DNA of 64,000 nucleotides from Trichobilharzia regenti (Eukaryota; Platyhelminthes; Trematoda; Strigeidida; Schistosomatidae). A program made the position numbers and the translations under genes. The notes under the pieces are model-generated. The model ran no database searches. It saw only the letters and a list, made by a program, of their open reading frames with translations, and was not told where the DNA came from. Shown piece after piece: positions 38,165 to 50,640 of this stretch. Location of the stretch: the NCBI GenBank assembly GCA_944472135.2, contig OX235270.1, positions 145,715,632-145,779,631 on the forward strand. Direction: 5' to 3'. How positions within the stretch are numbered: the stretch's first letter is position 1; each line of letters begins with the position of its first letter.

Positions 38165-40110
38165 ATAATAATAATAACAGCTTTATTCCAAACGGTATTT
38201 GTGGTACAGGTATGGAATTTTCAGTGTGCATTACCTCATAAATTTTATAAGATTTTAAAATCAAAAGCAACACCCAAAAGAAAAGAAGATAAATAAAAAG
38301 GAATAAAAAAGAACAGCGTTGCGTTTACGTTTCAAACAATGCACCACAGGATATGAAATATAAAATTAGTGTGTAATAGAAGATGAGAACAACAGTGTAA
38401 TAGTAACGAAGGAAGGAAAACAAAATTTAGTGAGACTTAGAGTGCTGCAGTAAGTTTATCGTGTCATACCTAACGGATTTCTCATCACATAACAGCTGTG
38501 CCAGATATGGTATTGTGGAGTTTTTGTATTTGGTAGTCCTAGCATATAGCCACCTATAGCTGCTTCTAGTTCTACCAGATGAAATGCAAGGAGACAGCTG
38601 CGTATAGAGAGGATGCTCGGGGTCCGACAATATTATATTAGCTAGTTTCTTACATCATATAATATGTCTATCTACAGTAGTGTTAAACAGTTGCTTTAAC
38701 GATATCCCACTTGCCCTACTGACGGCTTTTAGTGCCTGCCCTTCTCAGCGAAGCAAAGTCTTTCTTAAGTAGTCCAGGAGAGATTAATGGAGAGCAGTAA
38801 AGGGGGATGGGTAGAATACAAGAATTGACAAACTGAGAAAGCAAAGACTGCTTTATACCAGACTGCCTAAACTTCCTAACGTAGAACGTTAAGCGAAACA
38901 TCTTTCTAGTAACTAGCAAGATGTGGGAGGACCAGGAATGATCGGTGGAAAACTCAGTCCAAGGTACTTGACATTAGATGTAATTTCAACCTCTGTGCCG
39001 TCAATGATAGTGGGGCCGTGTGAGCTGGCTAGTTCTTGTAGGTCACGTTTACGTCTGAAAGTGAAATTGACTACCTGACATTTAGACGGATTAAGCTTAA
39101 GACCGTTTGAAGAGGACCACTGACTAATTTCCGACAGAAAGTTATTTAATTTGGAACAGTCTGACTGAGAGTTGACAGGCATAGAAACAGAGAGTTCATT
39201 GGCATACTTAACAAAAGTGGCTACATCAGAATGAGGCAAGTCATGTAAGAAAAAAGAAAACAGAAGAGGAGGAAGAACAGCACCTTGAGGAACACCAGCT
39301 AAAGTGAGTGAGGTAGCGGAGGACTTTCCATTGTAGACGGTGTACTACTTCCTATCAGAAAAGTAAGAATGCAGCCACTTATTTATCCAGCTCTTATCCT
39401 ATGTTGCAGCAAGCTTACTTAGCAAGAGAGACCTAGGTACAGAGTCAAACGCAGATGTGTAATCAAGGAAGGCACATTGAACGTATTCAGCTCCTCTAAC
39501 CAAATTAGAGACCATATTATGATGTAGGACAACAGCGGCATCTAACGTACACCTACTATGTTTATAAGTAAACTGGTGGGGTCATTGAAAGGCTTTAAAG
39601 AGGGTTCAAGATTAAGTAAAATAAGTCTTTCCATAACTTTCAAAATAGATGAGGTAATAGCAATGGATCTGAACTGAACAGCAGGTCCACTTGTTGATTT
39701 AGGTACTGGAACAATCTTGATATTTTTCCATGAGTCAGGTATAATACTTTTGAAAAATGATTCGTTGAAAATGTCAGTTAATGGGGAACACAAGATGTCA
39801 GCACACTTCTTGAGGATAACAGCAGGAACACCATCAGGAACAAGGGACTGAGTAGGTTTGAGAGATTGAAGACACTTGAGGATATCATTCGTATTGAAGC
39901 ATGAGAAGCAGACATTACTTACACTATTGGAGTTAACAATCATAACGTCTGCAGGGATACATATAAAGGATTTACTAAGCATGTGAACATCGACAGAAGT
40001 ATCATTCAATATTTGCTTACCACCAATTTTGTACTCTTTAGAATCGAAAATCTTTGCAGTGCCAGTTAAACAGATAAAGTAAGAAGAGTTAGTTATCACG
40101 CTTACCGAAG
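38165..40110 (-). mobile_element. CR1-clade retrotransposon, 5'-truncated
   Basis: The longest CR1 copy here, minus strand. Its 3' end (38165-38290) carries CATACCTGTACCACAAATACC followed by the (ATT)n tail, the same end seen at 40785 and 63885. Coding remnants extend from 38427 to 40099. Confidence 0.8.
38427..40099 (-). pseudogene. CR1 reverse transcriptase, broken
   Basis: Frames in order on the minus strand: 39542-40099 with VPDGVPAVILKKCADILC, WKNIKIVPVPKS and VMERLILLNLEPSLKPFND; a gap region near 39240-39540 (motif A area, with stops); 38913-39239 with FVKYANELSVS, where the expected YADD reads YANE so both active-site Asp are lost, and LNPSKCQVVNFTFRRKRD; 38716-38919; and 38427-38630 ending the protein. 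Active-site loss and several shifts make it dead. Confidence 0.8.
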
Positions 40111-40189
40111 CTTATTTCTCGGATTTTCTTCCGCACCATTTACATATCTTTTTCTGCATAATATACAAGGAAAAAACTTCTTCTAAGGG

Positions 40190-40700
40190 TCAGTGTTTAA
40201 ATGATAAATTGTTGGCTGATTCTCTAGCTGCCAGCTGTTTTTGTTGTTCATCCTCCTCTCCAGCCAACCAAATCATATTCAGTGTCCACTGAAGTGGGCA
40301 AGTACTGACAAAAGTTTGCAACAGACTGTTGAAACTGCTTCTGGTGACGCTTGCACAAAGTGTCAAAAGCACATAGAAGTACCAACTTGATATAAGTGCC
40401 AAGTTTTGTAGATCAGAGCACTCGTATAAGTTTAATGAATGCCACACATACTTTTTCAATCAGCTGTCTTTCAGATTCGTATTCGTGCTTACCATCTGTA
40501 GCTGAAACGATGCTGCCCAGTGCAGTCAAGTAAGCGAAAGAGATGAATTTCTTCAGGCGTCCGCAATTCATGGTGACTTATGCTTGCTGCTTTCGGCAGA
40601 CAGCTCTCTGCACCATCTTTGTCTCCTGCATATTCACCTGAAGTCTGGTGTCTTCATCGCCTTTTCCCATTCAAATTGTTGGTTTCACTCCCCCCCCTGA
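40190..40700 (-). mobile_element. RTE fragment, heavily decayed
   Basis: On the minus strand the order DEDTRLQVNMQETKMVQ, LKKFISFAYL, GSIVSATDGK follows the RTE region around 34120-34300 (HVNIDKTEMMK, LKETTSFTYLGSIVSTTGG). The rest is too diverged to follow. The 89-codon frame at 40190-40459 may be part of it or chance. Confidence 0.5.
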
Positions 40701-40784
40701 ATACATCTTCGATTTTGGTGCAACATAAGTTATGAGATATCAATCTCAGAAATCCTGTTCTAAGAGTCTTTTTTTAATAATAAT

Positions 40785-40905
40785 AATTTTGCTTTCTTCC
40801 AGAAACAGTACTAGTGGTACAATGTGGAATTTTCAGCACTTATCTACAATATTGCATCTAATTTCATCGCACATTTAAAAGGAGTATTTCAAAAAATAAA
40901 TGTAA
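40785..40905 (-). mobile_element. Isolated CR1 3' end
   Basis: The minus strand reads ATTAGATGCAATATTGTAGA, then TGCTGAAAATTCCA and GTACCACTAGTACTGTTTC ending in ATTATT. This is the CR1 3' terminus without coding sequence, comparable to 63885-64000. Confidence 0.6.
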
Positions 40906-41264
40906 AGACAACAACAACAAAAACACAAAAACAAAAATATAATAAAAAAACGTTAATATATACCACGAAGTAGAAAGGAAAATAAACAACATAATAAATA
41001 ATATCTCAGTATTGGTTAGTGGAAGCTATGATATGTTTATGCGTGGTGACAGTAAAGCTAAAGTCGTACAAGAAGTTATGAAAATGATATTTAAGAATGT
41101 TTATCGGCAAGATGAGCAGTTAATTTGATTGAACAACACTAAAGAATCATAAAATAAATATTTCAGAGTTTTTATAGTCAGGTCTAATGCGGTGTTTTTA
41201 GTAGTAGTGTGAGTAATCCTGCACAATAAAAAATTTTAAGATGGTGATAGTGGCCTTCACAACC
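40906..41264. other. Unassigned AT-rich spacer
   Basis: A-rich, no recognised element. Confidence 0.35.
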
Positions 41265-41365
41265 AATTATTATTATTATTATTATTGCTCCCTTGGGTTC
41301 CTAGTGGAACATAGGGCTTCAACTGCACGTCTCCATTTTCTTCTGTACTCTGCTATACTTTTCGC

Positions 41366-42969
41366 CTACATCCATGTTAATCCATCTTCTTTCAACTCCT
41401 CTTCACACGATCTCCTCCATGTCACACTTGGACGTCCCACACGCCGCTTCCCTTTCGGGTCCCACTCGAGGGCTTGGCGCGCGATGTCACCCAGCGGTCT
41501 CCTCAGCGAGTGTCCGATCCATCTCCACTTTCTAGGGCATATTTGTTGGTTGGCGATTGGTTCTTGCTTTGTTTGTTCCCATAATTCCTTGTTGGTGATT
41601 CTTTCCGGCCATCTGATCATCAGTATAGAGCGGACACAGTTGTTAATAAAGGTCTGCAGCCTTTTGGAAATATACTTTGTGACCCGCCCGCCAAGTTTCT
41701 GATCCGTATAGAAGAGCTGACTGACTTGACGTTTGTATTGAAAATCCGAGTGAATTTTGTTGTTGATGCTGGCTGAGTGACGAAGATTTCCAGATTGGTT
41801 CCAGGTTGATGAATGTGTGTGTTTCTTGCCCTTCTCCCCAATTCTCGGTTTGACATCCTCGTCCGTTCCGACATCCTGTAGTTGAGATAATGCTCCCTAG
41901 ATAAGTGAGTGAATGAAGTGAGCTCTTTCAAATCCCTCCCGTTGATGGTGATGGTAGTTGGCACTAGATGTTTCTGTTGTTGTTAGTTGGTTGGTTATTT
42001 TCATAACCTTCGTCTTGTCTATGTTTACCTGGAGTCCTGTCTTCATTGGCTGCTTCTTCGACCAGTTTGTCGGTCAGTTTTCGCTTGTAAGTCTTCGATT
42101 TTGTTTGTGTGACATGAAACATAAATCGTCCACGCGCGAAATCCAGGTCTTCTAAGTTCTTCACGTCGGTCCGGGATATCCCTGTCTTCTCGTTTCCCAC
42201 TCACTGTCTGACGCATAATCCAGTCAGTCGACCACAATTAGGAATATCACAGATGATAATATGCACCCTTGTCTGACTCCTGTGTTTACTCCAAACGCCT
42301 CGCTGAGTCTTCCGTTGTGGATCACTTGACATGTTCCGTTGTCGTACAGCTGTTGAATAAGGTTGATGAATATTTGGGGTACGCCGTAGTACTCGAGTAA
42401 TTTCCAAATTACTTCACGATCAACGCTGTCGAAAGCCTTCTCAAAGTGTATAAAGTTGAGATAGAGGTTTGATTGCCATTCCATGCTTTGTTCGATGATG
42501 ATGCGTAGAGTTGCAATTTGGTCAGAACATGATTTGCCTTTCCTGAATCCAGCTTGTTCTGGTCGGAGTTCTGTCTCCAGTGCGTCCTTTAATCTCTCCA
42601 GGATGATGCGACTCAGGATTTTACTTGGCGTCGATAGGAGCATGATTCCTCGCCAGTTCTTGCAGAGTGAGGCGTAAGTCGCCCTTCTTTGGTAGTTTCA
42701 CGAGGTAATCTTTCCTTTAGTCAGTAGGCACCTTTCCCTCCTTCCAGACCTTTTGCAATAATGGAGTCAGCATGTCTGCTGTCGTCTCTGGGTCTGCTTT
42801 CAGTGCCTCAGGGGGTATTCCATCTGGTCCAGCTGTTTTTCCAGCTTTCAGAAGTTTGGTTGCGTTCAAGACTTCAGCTCTCGTTGGAGGATTGGTGTCA
42901 ACTTGCAGTTGTGTGGGCGCTGTTGTTGGTATTTCTGGACGGGTCGGTTCAAGAGTCTTTTGAAGTGAT
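41366..42969 (-). pseudogene. RTE reverse transcriptase half, multiply broken
   Basis: 42224-42643 retains LLSTPSKILSRIILERL, FIHFEKAFDSVDRE and GVRQGCILSSVIF. 41964-42200 covers the active-site region, where the expected ADD is destroyed (DFARGRFMF). 41620-41964 and 41366-41620 are the C-terminal part (IRWPERITNKELW, WIGHSLRRP). Shifts or stops separate each piece. Confidence 0.8.
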
Positions 42970-42973
42970 CCGC

Positions 42974-44347
42974 CTATTGTTTAATCTGTTTTTCTTCCTT
43001 GGTAATGGGCTTCCCTTGGCTGTCTTTTATAGGTTTCGCTTGTGTTGATCTCTTCCCGGATAGAGATTTGGTTATCTGATATAGTGTCCTCAGGTCCCTT
43101 TTGCCTGCTGCCTTTTCAGCTTCAGTAGCTAGATTGTCGTGGAATCGTCTTTTGTCTTTCCTAGCACTTTTCTTCACTTCTTTGTCCAATGCTTTGTAAG
43201 TTGAGCTCATCGTCTCCTTCTCCTGTCCGTCCTTGCATTGAATCATTTTCTCTTTCACCATTCTCCTCTCTTCTATTAGTTTCCAAGTGTCCGTTGAGAG
43301 CCATTCCTTGTCTTGTCTCTTCTTTCTACCTAGAACCGTTGAACACGTTTCGTTGAGAATCGCCTTCAGAGACTTCCAATGTTCTTCCATGCATGATTCT
43401 TCAGTGCTGTCGCGTAGTGTTTCCTGCTTTTCTCTGACAGTTGCAGTGAAGGTGTCTTTTGTGGTTGTGTCCTTCAGTAATTGAGTGTTGAACTTGCATT
43501 GTGGCCTATCCCCAGCTATCCTCGAGGCTTTTAGTTTCACCTTGAAAGTCCCTTCTACTAGATAGTGGTCTGAACCCACATCTGCTCCTCTCCTCGACCT
43601 TGTGTCTAGTAGACTCCGTCTCCACTTTCTTGAAATTGAGATGAAGTTCATTTGATTTTTGGTGTTTCCATCTGGTGAAATCCATGTCGTCTTGTGTATA
43701 TCCTTGTGTTTGAACACACTACCGCCAATCACCAGATCATTGAAGGCGCAGAAGTCTGAGAAGAGTTCGCCATTGTCGTTCATTTCACTGAGGGCCTCAC
43801 GACCCATGGTGAGTTCTCTTTCTGTGTTGTCTCCTCCCAGCTTCGCATTCATGTCGCCCATCAGGATTTTGATATCGCCATTTGGGACGTTGTCAATTAC
43901 TATTTGTAGTTGTCTGTAGAACGCCTCCTTCTTCTCTTGTTCTGAGACGTTTGTAGGCGCATAACATTGAATGATTGTAACTTTCCTTCCTTTTGAGTTG
44001 AACCTGGCTGTGATTATCCTGGAGGAGATTGGTTCCCATTGCATGAGAGCTTTGGTTGCTGTTGGTGACATCATGATGGCCACTCCCTCGGTGTGCTCAT
44101 GGTTGTCCTCTAGGTGGCCGGAATAGATTACTGTCTCTCCAGTAGGTAGTTGGCACCTTCCAGTTCCGTTCCATCTGCTCTCGCAGATTCCCAACACTTC
44201 TATTCTGTACCTTCTCATTTCAGCGGCTATCTGGGCAGCCTTTCCAGTTTCGTACATTGTACGAACATTCCAGGTACCCATCCTTACTTTTGCTTTCATC
44301 GAAAGAAGGGACATCGGCTGACTGGCTTCCCGAAGGCTAGCTTTCAC
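42974..44347 (-). pseudogene. RTE endonuclease half, open frame
   Basis: 458 codons; ATG at 44314 (residue 12) is the likely start, giving MSLLSMKAKVRMGTWNVRTM. Motifs: CESRWNGTG, QCYAPTN, GDMNAKLG, NFISISRKW and SDHYLV, all as in the intact copy. The IDF motif reads MNF here. The connection to the RT is broken near 42970. It would yield at most a free endonuclease. Confidence 0.8.
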
Positions 44348-44847
44348 CAGCCTGCGTCATTTCACTTCCCCGATTCCAGCGAAAAGTAAGGCTATTGCTT
44401 ATGTTTTTAGAATTTTTAATATATTTATTCGTTGAAGTTTCTGTAGCGATTTGGTTGTTTTACAGTGGTGGAGTTGCTAGCACCACGCCCCAACCCTCCC
44501 TCTTTATCCGGGCTTGGGACCGGCTAGAAAACTAGTAAGCTAGTAGCCTAGCAAGCTAGTATCTGGCGACAAAGATTGTCAGTTAATATTGCCGATCAAA
44601 AAGACAACCACAAAACTAATACTACATGATGGTTAATGACAGGACAGTTTTGTAATACTCATAGTGCTAATATAGTCGGAATAGAGTAAAGTAAAAAAAA
44701 ACAGGCCAATGTTAATAATTTAGGTAGCTAAGTATGTTTAAAAGGTGTTCACTATAGAATACAAATAAGAGAGAACTAGAATTGTTATTAACAACAGAGC
44801 AAGTCATAGGTTTCGCACTTAACACTGTCTCTGTCACTTAGAACACG

Positions 44848-45142
44848 TGTAACAACAGAAGACAAGGGCCAGGCAACAGATCGTTTTATTATGAAAATCA
44901 ACACGTATTTATATATATTTCACATACATTATTATAGCTTATGCAAGTAGACAAGCGCAGTCATCTGATTGGTTGTTTATCAGAAGTTAAGCAGGCAAAC
45001 GCAGGCTTTTGATTGGTTGCTTCGGGATTCCTCGAAAAATAAAGTTCTCTATCTGCGAATCATATTTTGCCACGTTAAGTCTGCTGTGATTGGCTGTTGA
45101 ATCAGCCTTGCTCATATTTTCTCACGGCCTGCTCTCACCACA
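44848..45142 (-). mobile_element. Solo LTR inserted in a CR1, target duplication CACG
   Basis: A 295-bp TGTAACAACAG...CTCACCACA unit flanked by CACG at 44844-44847 and 45143-45146. It resembles the LTR at 4398 more than those at 16510 and 27195 (it shares GCAGGCTTTTGATTGG-type blocks and the GGGCCAGGCAACAGATCG end). Confidence 0.85.
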
Positions 45143-45575
45143 CACGGACCAAATATGGTATCGTTGAGTTCCTATACTTGGTTGTACAAGCATATATTAT
45201 TTTGTACTGATTTCTGGTTCTACCTGATGAGATACAATGAGAGAGTTGGGAATAGAGGGGGTGTTAAGGGTCAGAGAGTATGGTTGTAGACCATTTTTCA
45301 CATGTATTCAGATGCTTATCCACTAATGTAGTGACGAGCTGACTGAGTTTTACACCACTAGTCCTACTAACTACTTTCAACATCCTTCTCAGGATGGTAT
45401 AGCCCTTTTTCAGTAACCCAGGAAAGACTAATGGGGAGCAGTAAAGTATAATAGGTTAGATACGAGAGTTGACAAATTGTGAAAGCAGAGGTTGAGTGAC
45501 TCCAGTTAGTCTGAGTTTCTTAATGTAGTAGGTTAGACGAAACACTTTCTTAGAAATCGTTTGGATATGAGATGA

Positions 45576-46407
45576 CTAAGTAAAGTCGGAAGATAAAACT
45601 AGACCGAGGTATTTTGCATTAGACTCGGTTTCAATTTTAGTCCCATCAATGCTAGAGGTTTCATGAGTGCTTACTAGTGTTTGTAGATCTCGTTTATGCC
45701 TAAAGGAGAAGTCAATAGTCTGGCATTTTGAGGGATTCAGCATGAGGCCATTTAGTTTAGACCACTGATTGATGTCCGACAAGAAGCTATTTAATTTGAA
45801 ACAGTCTGACTGAGACTTGATGGGAAGCGAAACAGTCAGGTCATCTGCATATTTGACGAAGTTGATTCCATCTGAAAGAGGTAAGTCATGTAAGAAGAAG
45901 GAAAAGGGAGAGAACAGCACCCTGAGGAACTCCAGCTTCAGTAAGCAAAGGAGAGGAAGCTACACCATTATATACCGTGTACTACATCCTATTAGAAAAG
46001 TAAGAGTGCAGCCAGTTGATAGCCCAGGACTCAGTTTGTGTAAGGCTAAGCTTGTTTAACAAAAGGCCTCTAGGTACAGAGTCGAAAGCAGATGTATAAT
46101 CAAGAAACGTACAGCGGACGTACTTGGCCCCTTTGTCTAAGGAGGATACAGTGGTGTGATGAAACACAGCAGCAGCGTCTAAAGTACTTCTACCCTGTTT
46201 GTAAGCAAACTGCTTTGGATCATTTAAGAAACTTCGGGAGGGAACAAGTTTTAGTAAAAATAATTTCTCCATTAGTTTCAAAAAAGGAGAGGCAATAGCA
46301 ATAGGTCTGAACTTAACACTATTTCCAGAACCTGACTTGGGTACACGGATGATTTTAATATCTTTCCACAGAGAAGGTACAGCATCGATATCAAATTTTA
46401 ACAACAT
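45576..46407 (-). pseudogene. CR1 reverse transcriptase remnant
   Basis: 45982-46407: WKDIKIIRVPKSGSG, FLKLMEKLFLLKLVPSRSF, then FLDYTSAFDSVPRG (motif A with Asp). 45576-45920: LFSPFSFFLHDLP, VKYADDLTVSLP (Asp pair), LNPSKCQTIDFSFRHKRD, KYLGLVLSSD. A shift near 45930-45970 separates the two. The 3' continuation toward 45150 has further breaks. Confidence 0.8.
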
Positions 46408-46410
46408 TGC

Positions 46411-47189
46411 TAGATGGTTAGAGAGTCAGTCTTGTTATTTCTATCTAAAATGCCTGTAATGTCTTTTAGTAAAACAAAAAAAAATTACTCAACCACTGCC
46501 TTATGCATCTTGCTTACAGATCTGTTGATTTAATTCTTGAAAATATGCGTATAATTAATTATTTGACGATACGTTTTGCCTAACATAAATATTTATGCGT
46601 AAAACATCAGACACAATAGATTATTAATTAAACTGTTGTTGTTAGGGTATGTACACTCTGAAATTACTCTGACTAACAGTTAAATACGCCTAGACACCGG
46701 TTAATAAAAACTTCGACTGTTAATGTAAAATATGTGTTAAGAATTTGTCTGACAATTTTTGTTGTTGTTGTATATTTTAATAAGAAAAAAAACAATCATG
46801 AGTATAACAATTTGAAGTTGAATGTCACACTTTTCGGTGAGAGTACAATTAACTGATTGATTACTTTCAGCGAAATATTTTAGATAAACAGTTATTACTA
46901 TCAATACTCAGATTGTTGTATGTGTTTTACATTTGAGAAGTTGATTATGAACTTAAACAACAATAGTGAATAAATAAAACGTCCAGGGTTAGTTATCACA
47001 ACAGATGTCTGATAAAAAATTAAAAAAAAAAACAACTCATGGAGAATTCTTAGAGCTAGCTAGCTAGCTACCTTCAAATTGAAGTCTGCTGTTAATATAT
47101 GTGTAAACCTTGGGCACTGTGGTAGTAAGTAATTCCACTTGAATTCCATATTAGTTTGCTTATTAGATGTATCACACAGTGAGTGAAAC
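46411..47189. other. Unassigned AT-rich spacer
   Basis: Nothing recognised. A GCTAGCTAGCTA run occurs near 47055-47068. Confidence 0.35.
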
Positions 47190-48290
47190 AGTATGATTAT
47201 TTACTGGATGACAAGGTTTCGAACAAAATTTATTCTACATACTAATATCGTTAGTTATAATCACACAACTTCGAAACTTGAGTTTTATAGCTTTCTTTCT
47301 TCTCTCTCTCTCCTATTCGTCGTCGTTGGGGTAGTAGAATTTTCCAGATGTCAGGCAGGACAGGTGTTGAATCATTCCTCTTAGACGTATTCTCTCTCAG
47401 TTGATTCAATAAACAAAGCTTCTGTTGTCAATCTCTCGCTCAACCGTGTTACATTATATTTCAAAACTATCATCTTATTCCATCATCCTATTGTATGGTT
47501 GTGTGCAGTAGCATGCAGTGCTGCAGTTGAGGTGTTTTCCAGAATTCTTATCTTGTTCGGGTCAACTAATCTAGATTTTACTGCTTAATTTTTGTGCTCC
47601 GCTAGTATGACTGACTGACTGACTGACTCGTCCTACTACCTCGACCTATATATTTGACCTGACAATCATTCCAGCACAGTATTAGATCAACTGAATTGTT
47701 TTTTTTAACGGCTCCGCAGGACTTATCCTTTAACCGACAAAGCTTGTTTCTAATTGAGTTTGTGGTTGGTCTGAATGGCAGCCACTTTTATTCCTGCCAG
47801 CATTGTTAAGAATTCTGCGTAAGCTTTCCGAGGTTCCTTCTCTGTATGGAAGTACTACTGATGATTTAGATTCCTTATTGGTGGTGTCGTCAATAATATT
47901 ATTATTATTATCACTATCGCTACTATCATATATTTTATTTTTATATCTGCTTACATATTTCCTGATTAACTTATCAGGGTAATTATTTAGTTTCAAGGCT
48001 TCTTTTATGTGTATCACTTCCTGTCTTAGATTTTCCTTGGTACCACTTAGTTTTTGTGCTCTGTCACTTTTACATTTCACCAATCCTATTTTTACTGACA
48101 TAGGATGGGATGATCGGAAGTCCAAATATCGGTTTGAATGTGTGGGTTTCTTGTAAACACTAGTGTTTCACTTTCCATCTTCCTTCCTTTTTACGTTGCA
48201 ATCTAACATTGGAAGTCTACTGTGAAGATGTTGTCTAAATTGACAATGAAAGTTGCCTAACTGAACCATCCAGCTCAGCGGAAACAACTA
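47190..48290 (-). mobile_element. Penelope-like element remnant, minus strand
   Basis: Coding sequence at 47735-48250 is followed by a 3' region (47190-47735). That region is a diverged version of the palindrome arms at 10634 and 20011 (CCTATTGTATGGTTGTGTG and CTTATCTTGTTCGGGTCAAC blocks). This links those palindromes to this PLE family. A (GACT)n run lies at about 47608-47630. Confidence 0.65.
47735..48250 (-). pseudogene. PLE protein fragment (linker)
   Basis: The 131-codon frame at 47730-48125 begins MDFRSSHPMSVKIGLVKCK, then QEVIHIKEALKLNNYPDKLI and LPYREGTSESLRRILNNAG. It corresponds to LDFNSSHPLPMKTDLI and later blocks of the element at 17142-19290. 48130-48250 is a broken piece just upstream. 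RT and GIY-YIG motifs are absent. Confidence 0.7.
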
Positions 48291-48314
48291 CGCCAACACA
48301 AATGTGTTTCTCAT

Positions 48315-48954
48315 ATTTCGATAGAGAAAGGGAGACCAGATTTGCAGTATAAAATGATTTCATCATCCTATTGCATAGGTTCCCCTCATCAGCGGCTGCA
48401 CACACCACTGCCTGAAATTACAATGGTTATAAATAATAACATTTCATACTTCAATGTTTGAAAGGTAATAGAGAAAACATTACAAGATGAACGCATCTGG
48501 AACATAAGTATTACAATTGTCTTCAGTTTAAGTTACCATCAATTTACATACTATCAAAATATGAAGAAAAGGGAGGGGTGTGAGAAGATAGAAAACAGAA
48601 AAATCTGATATACAGTGTTGGCTTGTACGTCAACACAGCAACTCAAGAAGGTCAAAGTTCATCAATTTAAAAACTTGCTTAATGAGTTTAGCCCACTAGT
48701 GTGTATGACTAATCAGTGTAATGAAAGTCATACGGTTACGAAGGGAGTGAGATATTGTAATATTTATATTCCGTTCATCTTGTTGCGTCCATCTCATAAT
48801 GTTTTCTCTATTAACTTTCAAACATTGAAGTATGAAATGTTATTATTTATAACCACTGTAATTTCAGGTAGTTTGCAGGTGATAAAGGGAACCTATGAAA
48901 TAGCATGATATCATCTCATACTGCGAATCCGGTCTTTCTTTCTCTATCGAAATT
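48315..48954. repeat. Inverted repeat, arms about 160 bp
   Basis: 48315-48481 and 48799-48954 are reverse complements with moderate divergence (shared ATTTCGATAGAGAAAG and TTCATACTTCAATGTTTGAA). The spacer of about 320 bp has no recognised gene. Position beside a PLE suggests PLE terminal repeats in inverted orientation, as inference. Confidence 0.6.
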
Positions 48955-48995
48955 TATCAAGGGAACCAAATGTATGCAACTTCTCATATTTATTA

Positions 48996-49820
48996 TTATT
49001 ATTGTTCCCTTGGGTTCCTAGTGGAATATACGGCTTTAACTACACGTCTCCACTTGCTCCTGTCTTCTGCTGTACTTTTCACCTGCATCCATGTTAGTCC
49101 TTACTCTTTCAACTCTTCTTCACACATACGATCTCCTCCATGTCACCCTTGCACTGACGTCCCACTCGCCGCGTGCTTCCCTTTCGGCCTGGTTCCACTC
49201 GAGAAATGGCTTGATGAGCGCGATGTCACCACCCGGCGGCCTCCTCAACGAGTGTCCATCTCCATCCATCTCCACTTTCTCCTGCATATTTGTTGGTTGG
49301 CGATTGGTTCTTGTTTTGTTTTTTTGTTCCTTCCCATAGTTTCTTGTTGTTGATTCTTTCCGGCCCGGCCGGCCATCTGATCTTCAGTATAGATCCAGCG
49401 AAGACAGTTGGTTGTTGATAAAGGTGTGCAACAGGCTGTTGGAAATATTCTTCGTGACCTGCCCGCCAAGTTTCTGATCTGTATAGAAGAGCTGACTGAC
49501 TTGACGTTTGTATTGAAAATCCGAGTGAATTTTGTTGTTGATGCTGGCTGAGTGACGAAGATTTCCAGATTGGTTTGAAGTTGATGAATGAATGTGTTTC
49601 TTGCTCACCTTCACGACTCTCGCTCGATTTGACATCCTCGTCCGTTCCGACATCCTGTAGTTGAGATAATGCTCCCTAGATAAGTGAGTGAATGAAGTGA
49701 GCTCTTTCAAATCCCTCCCGTTGATGGTGATGGTAGATGGCACTAGATGTTTCTGTTGTTGTTAGTTGGTTGGTTATTTTCATAACCTTCGTCTTGTCTA
49801 TGTTTACCTGGAGTCCTGTC
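48996..49820 (-). mobile_element. RTE copy, 3' part (interrupted by a PLE)
   Basis: It runs from (ATT)n and the tail CCCTTGGGTTCCTAGTGGAA at about 48996, through the C-terminal coding part, to AGTCCTGTC at 49812-49820, where a PLE is inserted. It belongs to the same defective subfamily as 26160-26906 and is close to 41265-42040. Confidence 0.8.
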
Positions 49821-50640
49821 CTGAGTGCAAAGTCCCAAAATCCTCAATAACAAAACATCTCGTGGATTACGGACATGATATCGACGCCGTCAAGTCATTC
49901 ACCATCGTCAGCAAACAAAGAAACAAGAAGATGCTTGCAATTGCAGAGGCTTGTGCAATTCGAATTTACAAACCATCCCTCTGTATACAAAAGGAGATGG
50001 TCGTCACTCTGAATCTACCATGGTAATACGCTTTACTTATTATTCTCTACTTGTTATTACTATTATTCTACCTCTTCTTCTTATTATTTTTGTTATTATT
50101 ACTACCATTATTATTATTATTCTTGATTCATTTAAATCTATGCTTTATCCGTAAGATTATCTTAACTCACTTCAACACTATTATTATTATTATTGTTATT
50201 AAAACTATTACCATTGATATTAGTCTGTTTGCAATTCTCGTTATATTCCCTAATGACTAATTGTTTATCTAAGTGATGTAATTGAAGCGTAATGCAATTT
50301 ATCTTAATTTTGATCTCTCATACTCTCTCTCTCCCCTTATCTATTTGAACATGACCTGGAAAATATTCGCACCTGTCTCTCTGCATGATTAATTCAATGT
50401 AGTTTGTTTACTTATCAGTCTTATATCTCCCTATGTAATTTCAAAAGTATATATATTCGTGTATGTAGAGTATTCAACTTATCAGTCTTATATCACCCAA
50501 TGTAATTTCAAAAGTATATATATTCGTGTATGTAGAGTATTCAGCTGACGAGTTCTACCGAAATTTGATGAATTCATTAAATCCTGCTTTATTAACCTTT
50601 ATTGCTTGTTTTAAATTCGTATCGGGAAATAAATGTTTTC
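49821..50640 (+). mobile_element. 5'-truncated Penelope-like element, 9-bp target duplication
   Basis: Flanked by AGTCCTGTC at 49812-49820 and 50641-50649; the uninterrupted RTE at 42030 has this sequence once. The insert begins within GIY-YIG coding sequence, then has a long AT-rich 3'UTR with ATT runs. A 68-70 bp unit is tandemly duplicated at about 50412-50547, and the insert ends in AAATGTTTTC. Confidence 0.85.
49822..50026 (+). pseudogene. PLE GIY-YIG C-terminal fragment
   Basis: A 5'-truncated frame encodes CPECKVPKSSITKHLVDYGH, then AVKSFTIVSKQRNKK and AIAEACAIRIYKPSLC, ending LNLPW. These match the C-terminal part of PLE nucleases, for example LVDSGH..TFKVI..TAEAIGI at 7060-7189. The catalytic GIY and YIG are missing. 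Confidence 0.75.

Larger units (their letters stand above)
41265..44545 (-). mobile_element. RTE retrotransposon, near full length, broken
   Basis: From (ATT)n and the RTE tail at 41265-41310 to the 5' leader at about 44420-44545. The leader has GATAAAGAGGGAGGGTTGGGG, GTGCTAGCAACTCC and CGCTACAGAAACTTCAA on the minus strand. It is the same family as 31819-34875, with the longest leader in the window. The endonuclease half is open; the RT half has multiple breaks. Confidence 0.85.
44560..46410 (-). mobile_element. CR1 copy interrupted by a solo LTR
   Basis: 45143-46410 carries CR1 RT sequence and 44560-44847 its 3' part. Removing the LTR joins GTCACTTAGAACACG to GACCAAATATGG, which lines up with the uninterrupted CR1 at 29430-29480 (GTCACATAAAGTACGGGCTAAATAGG). 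The LTR therefore inserted into this copy. Confidence 0.75.
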
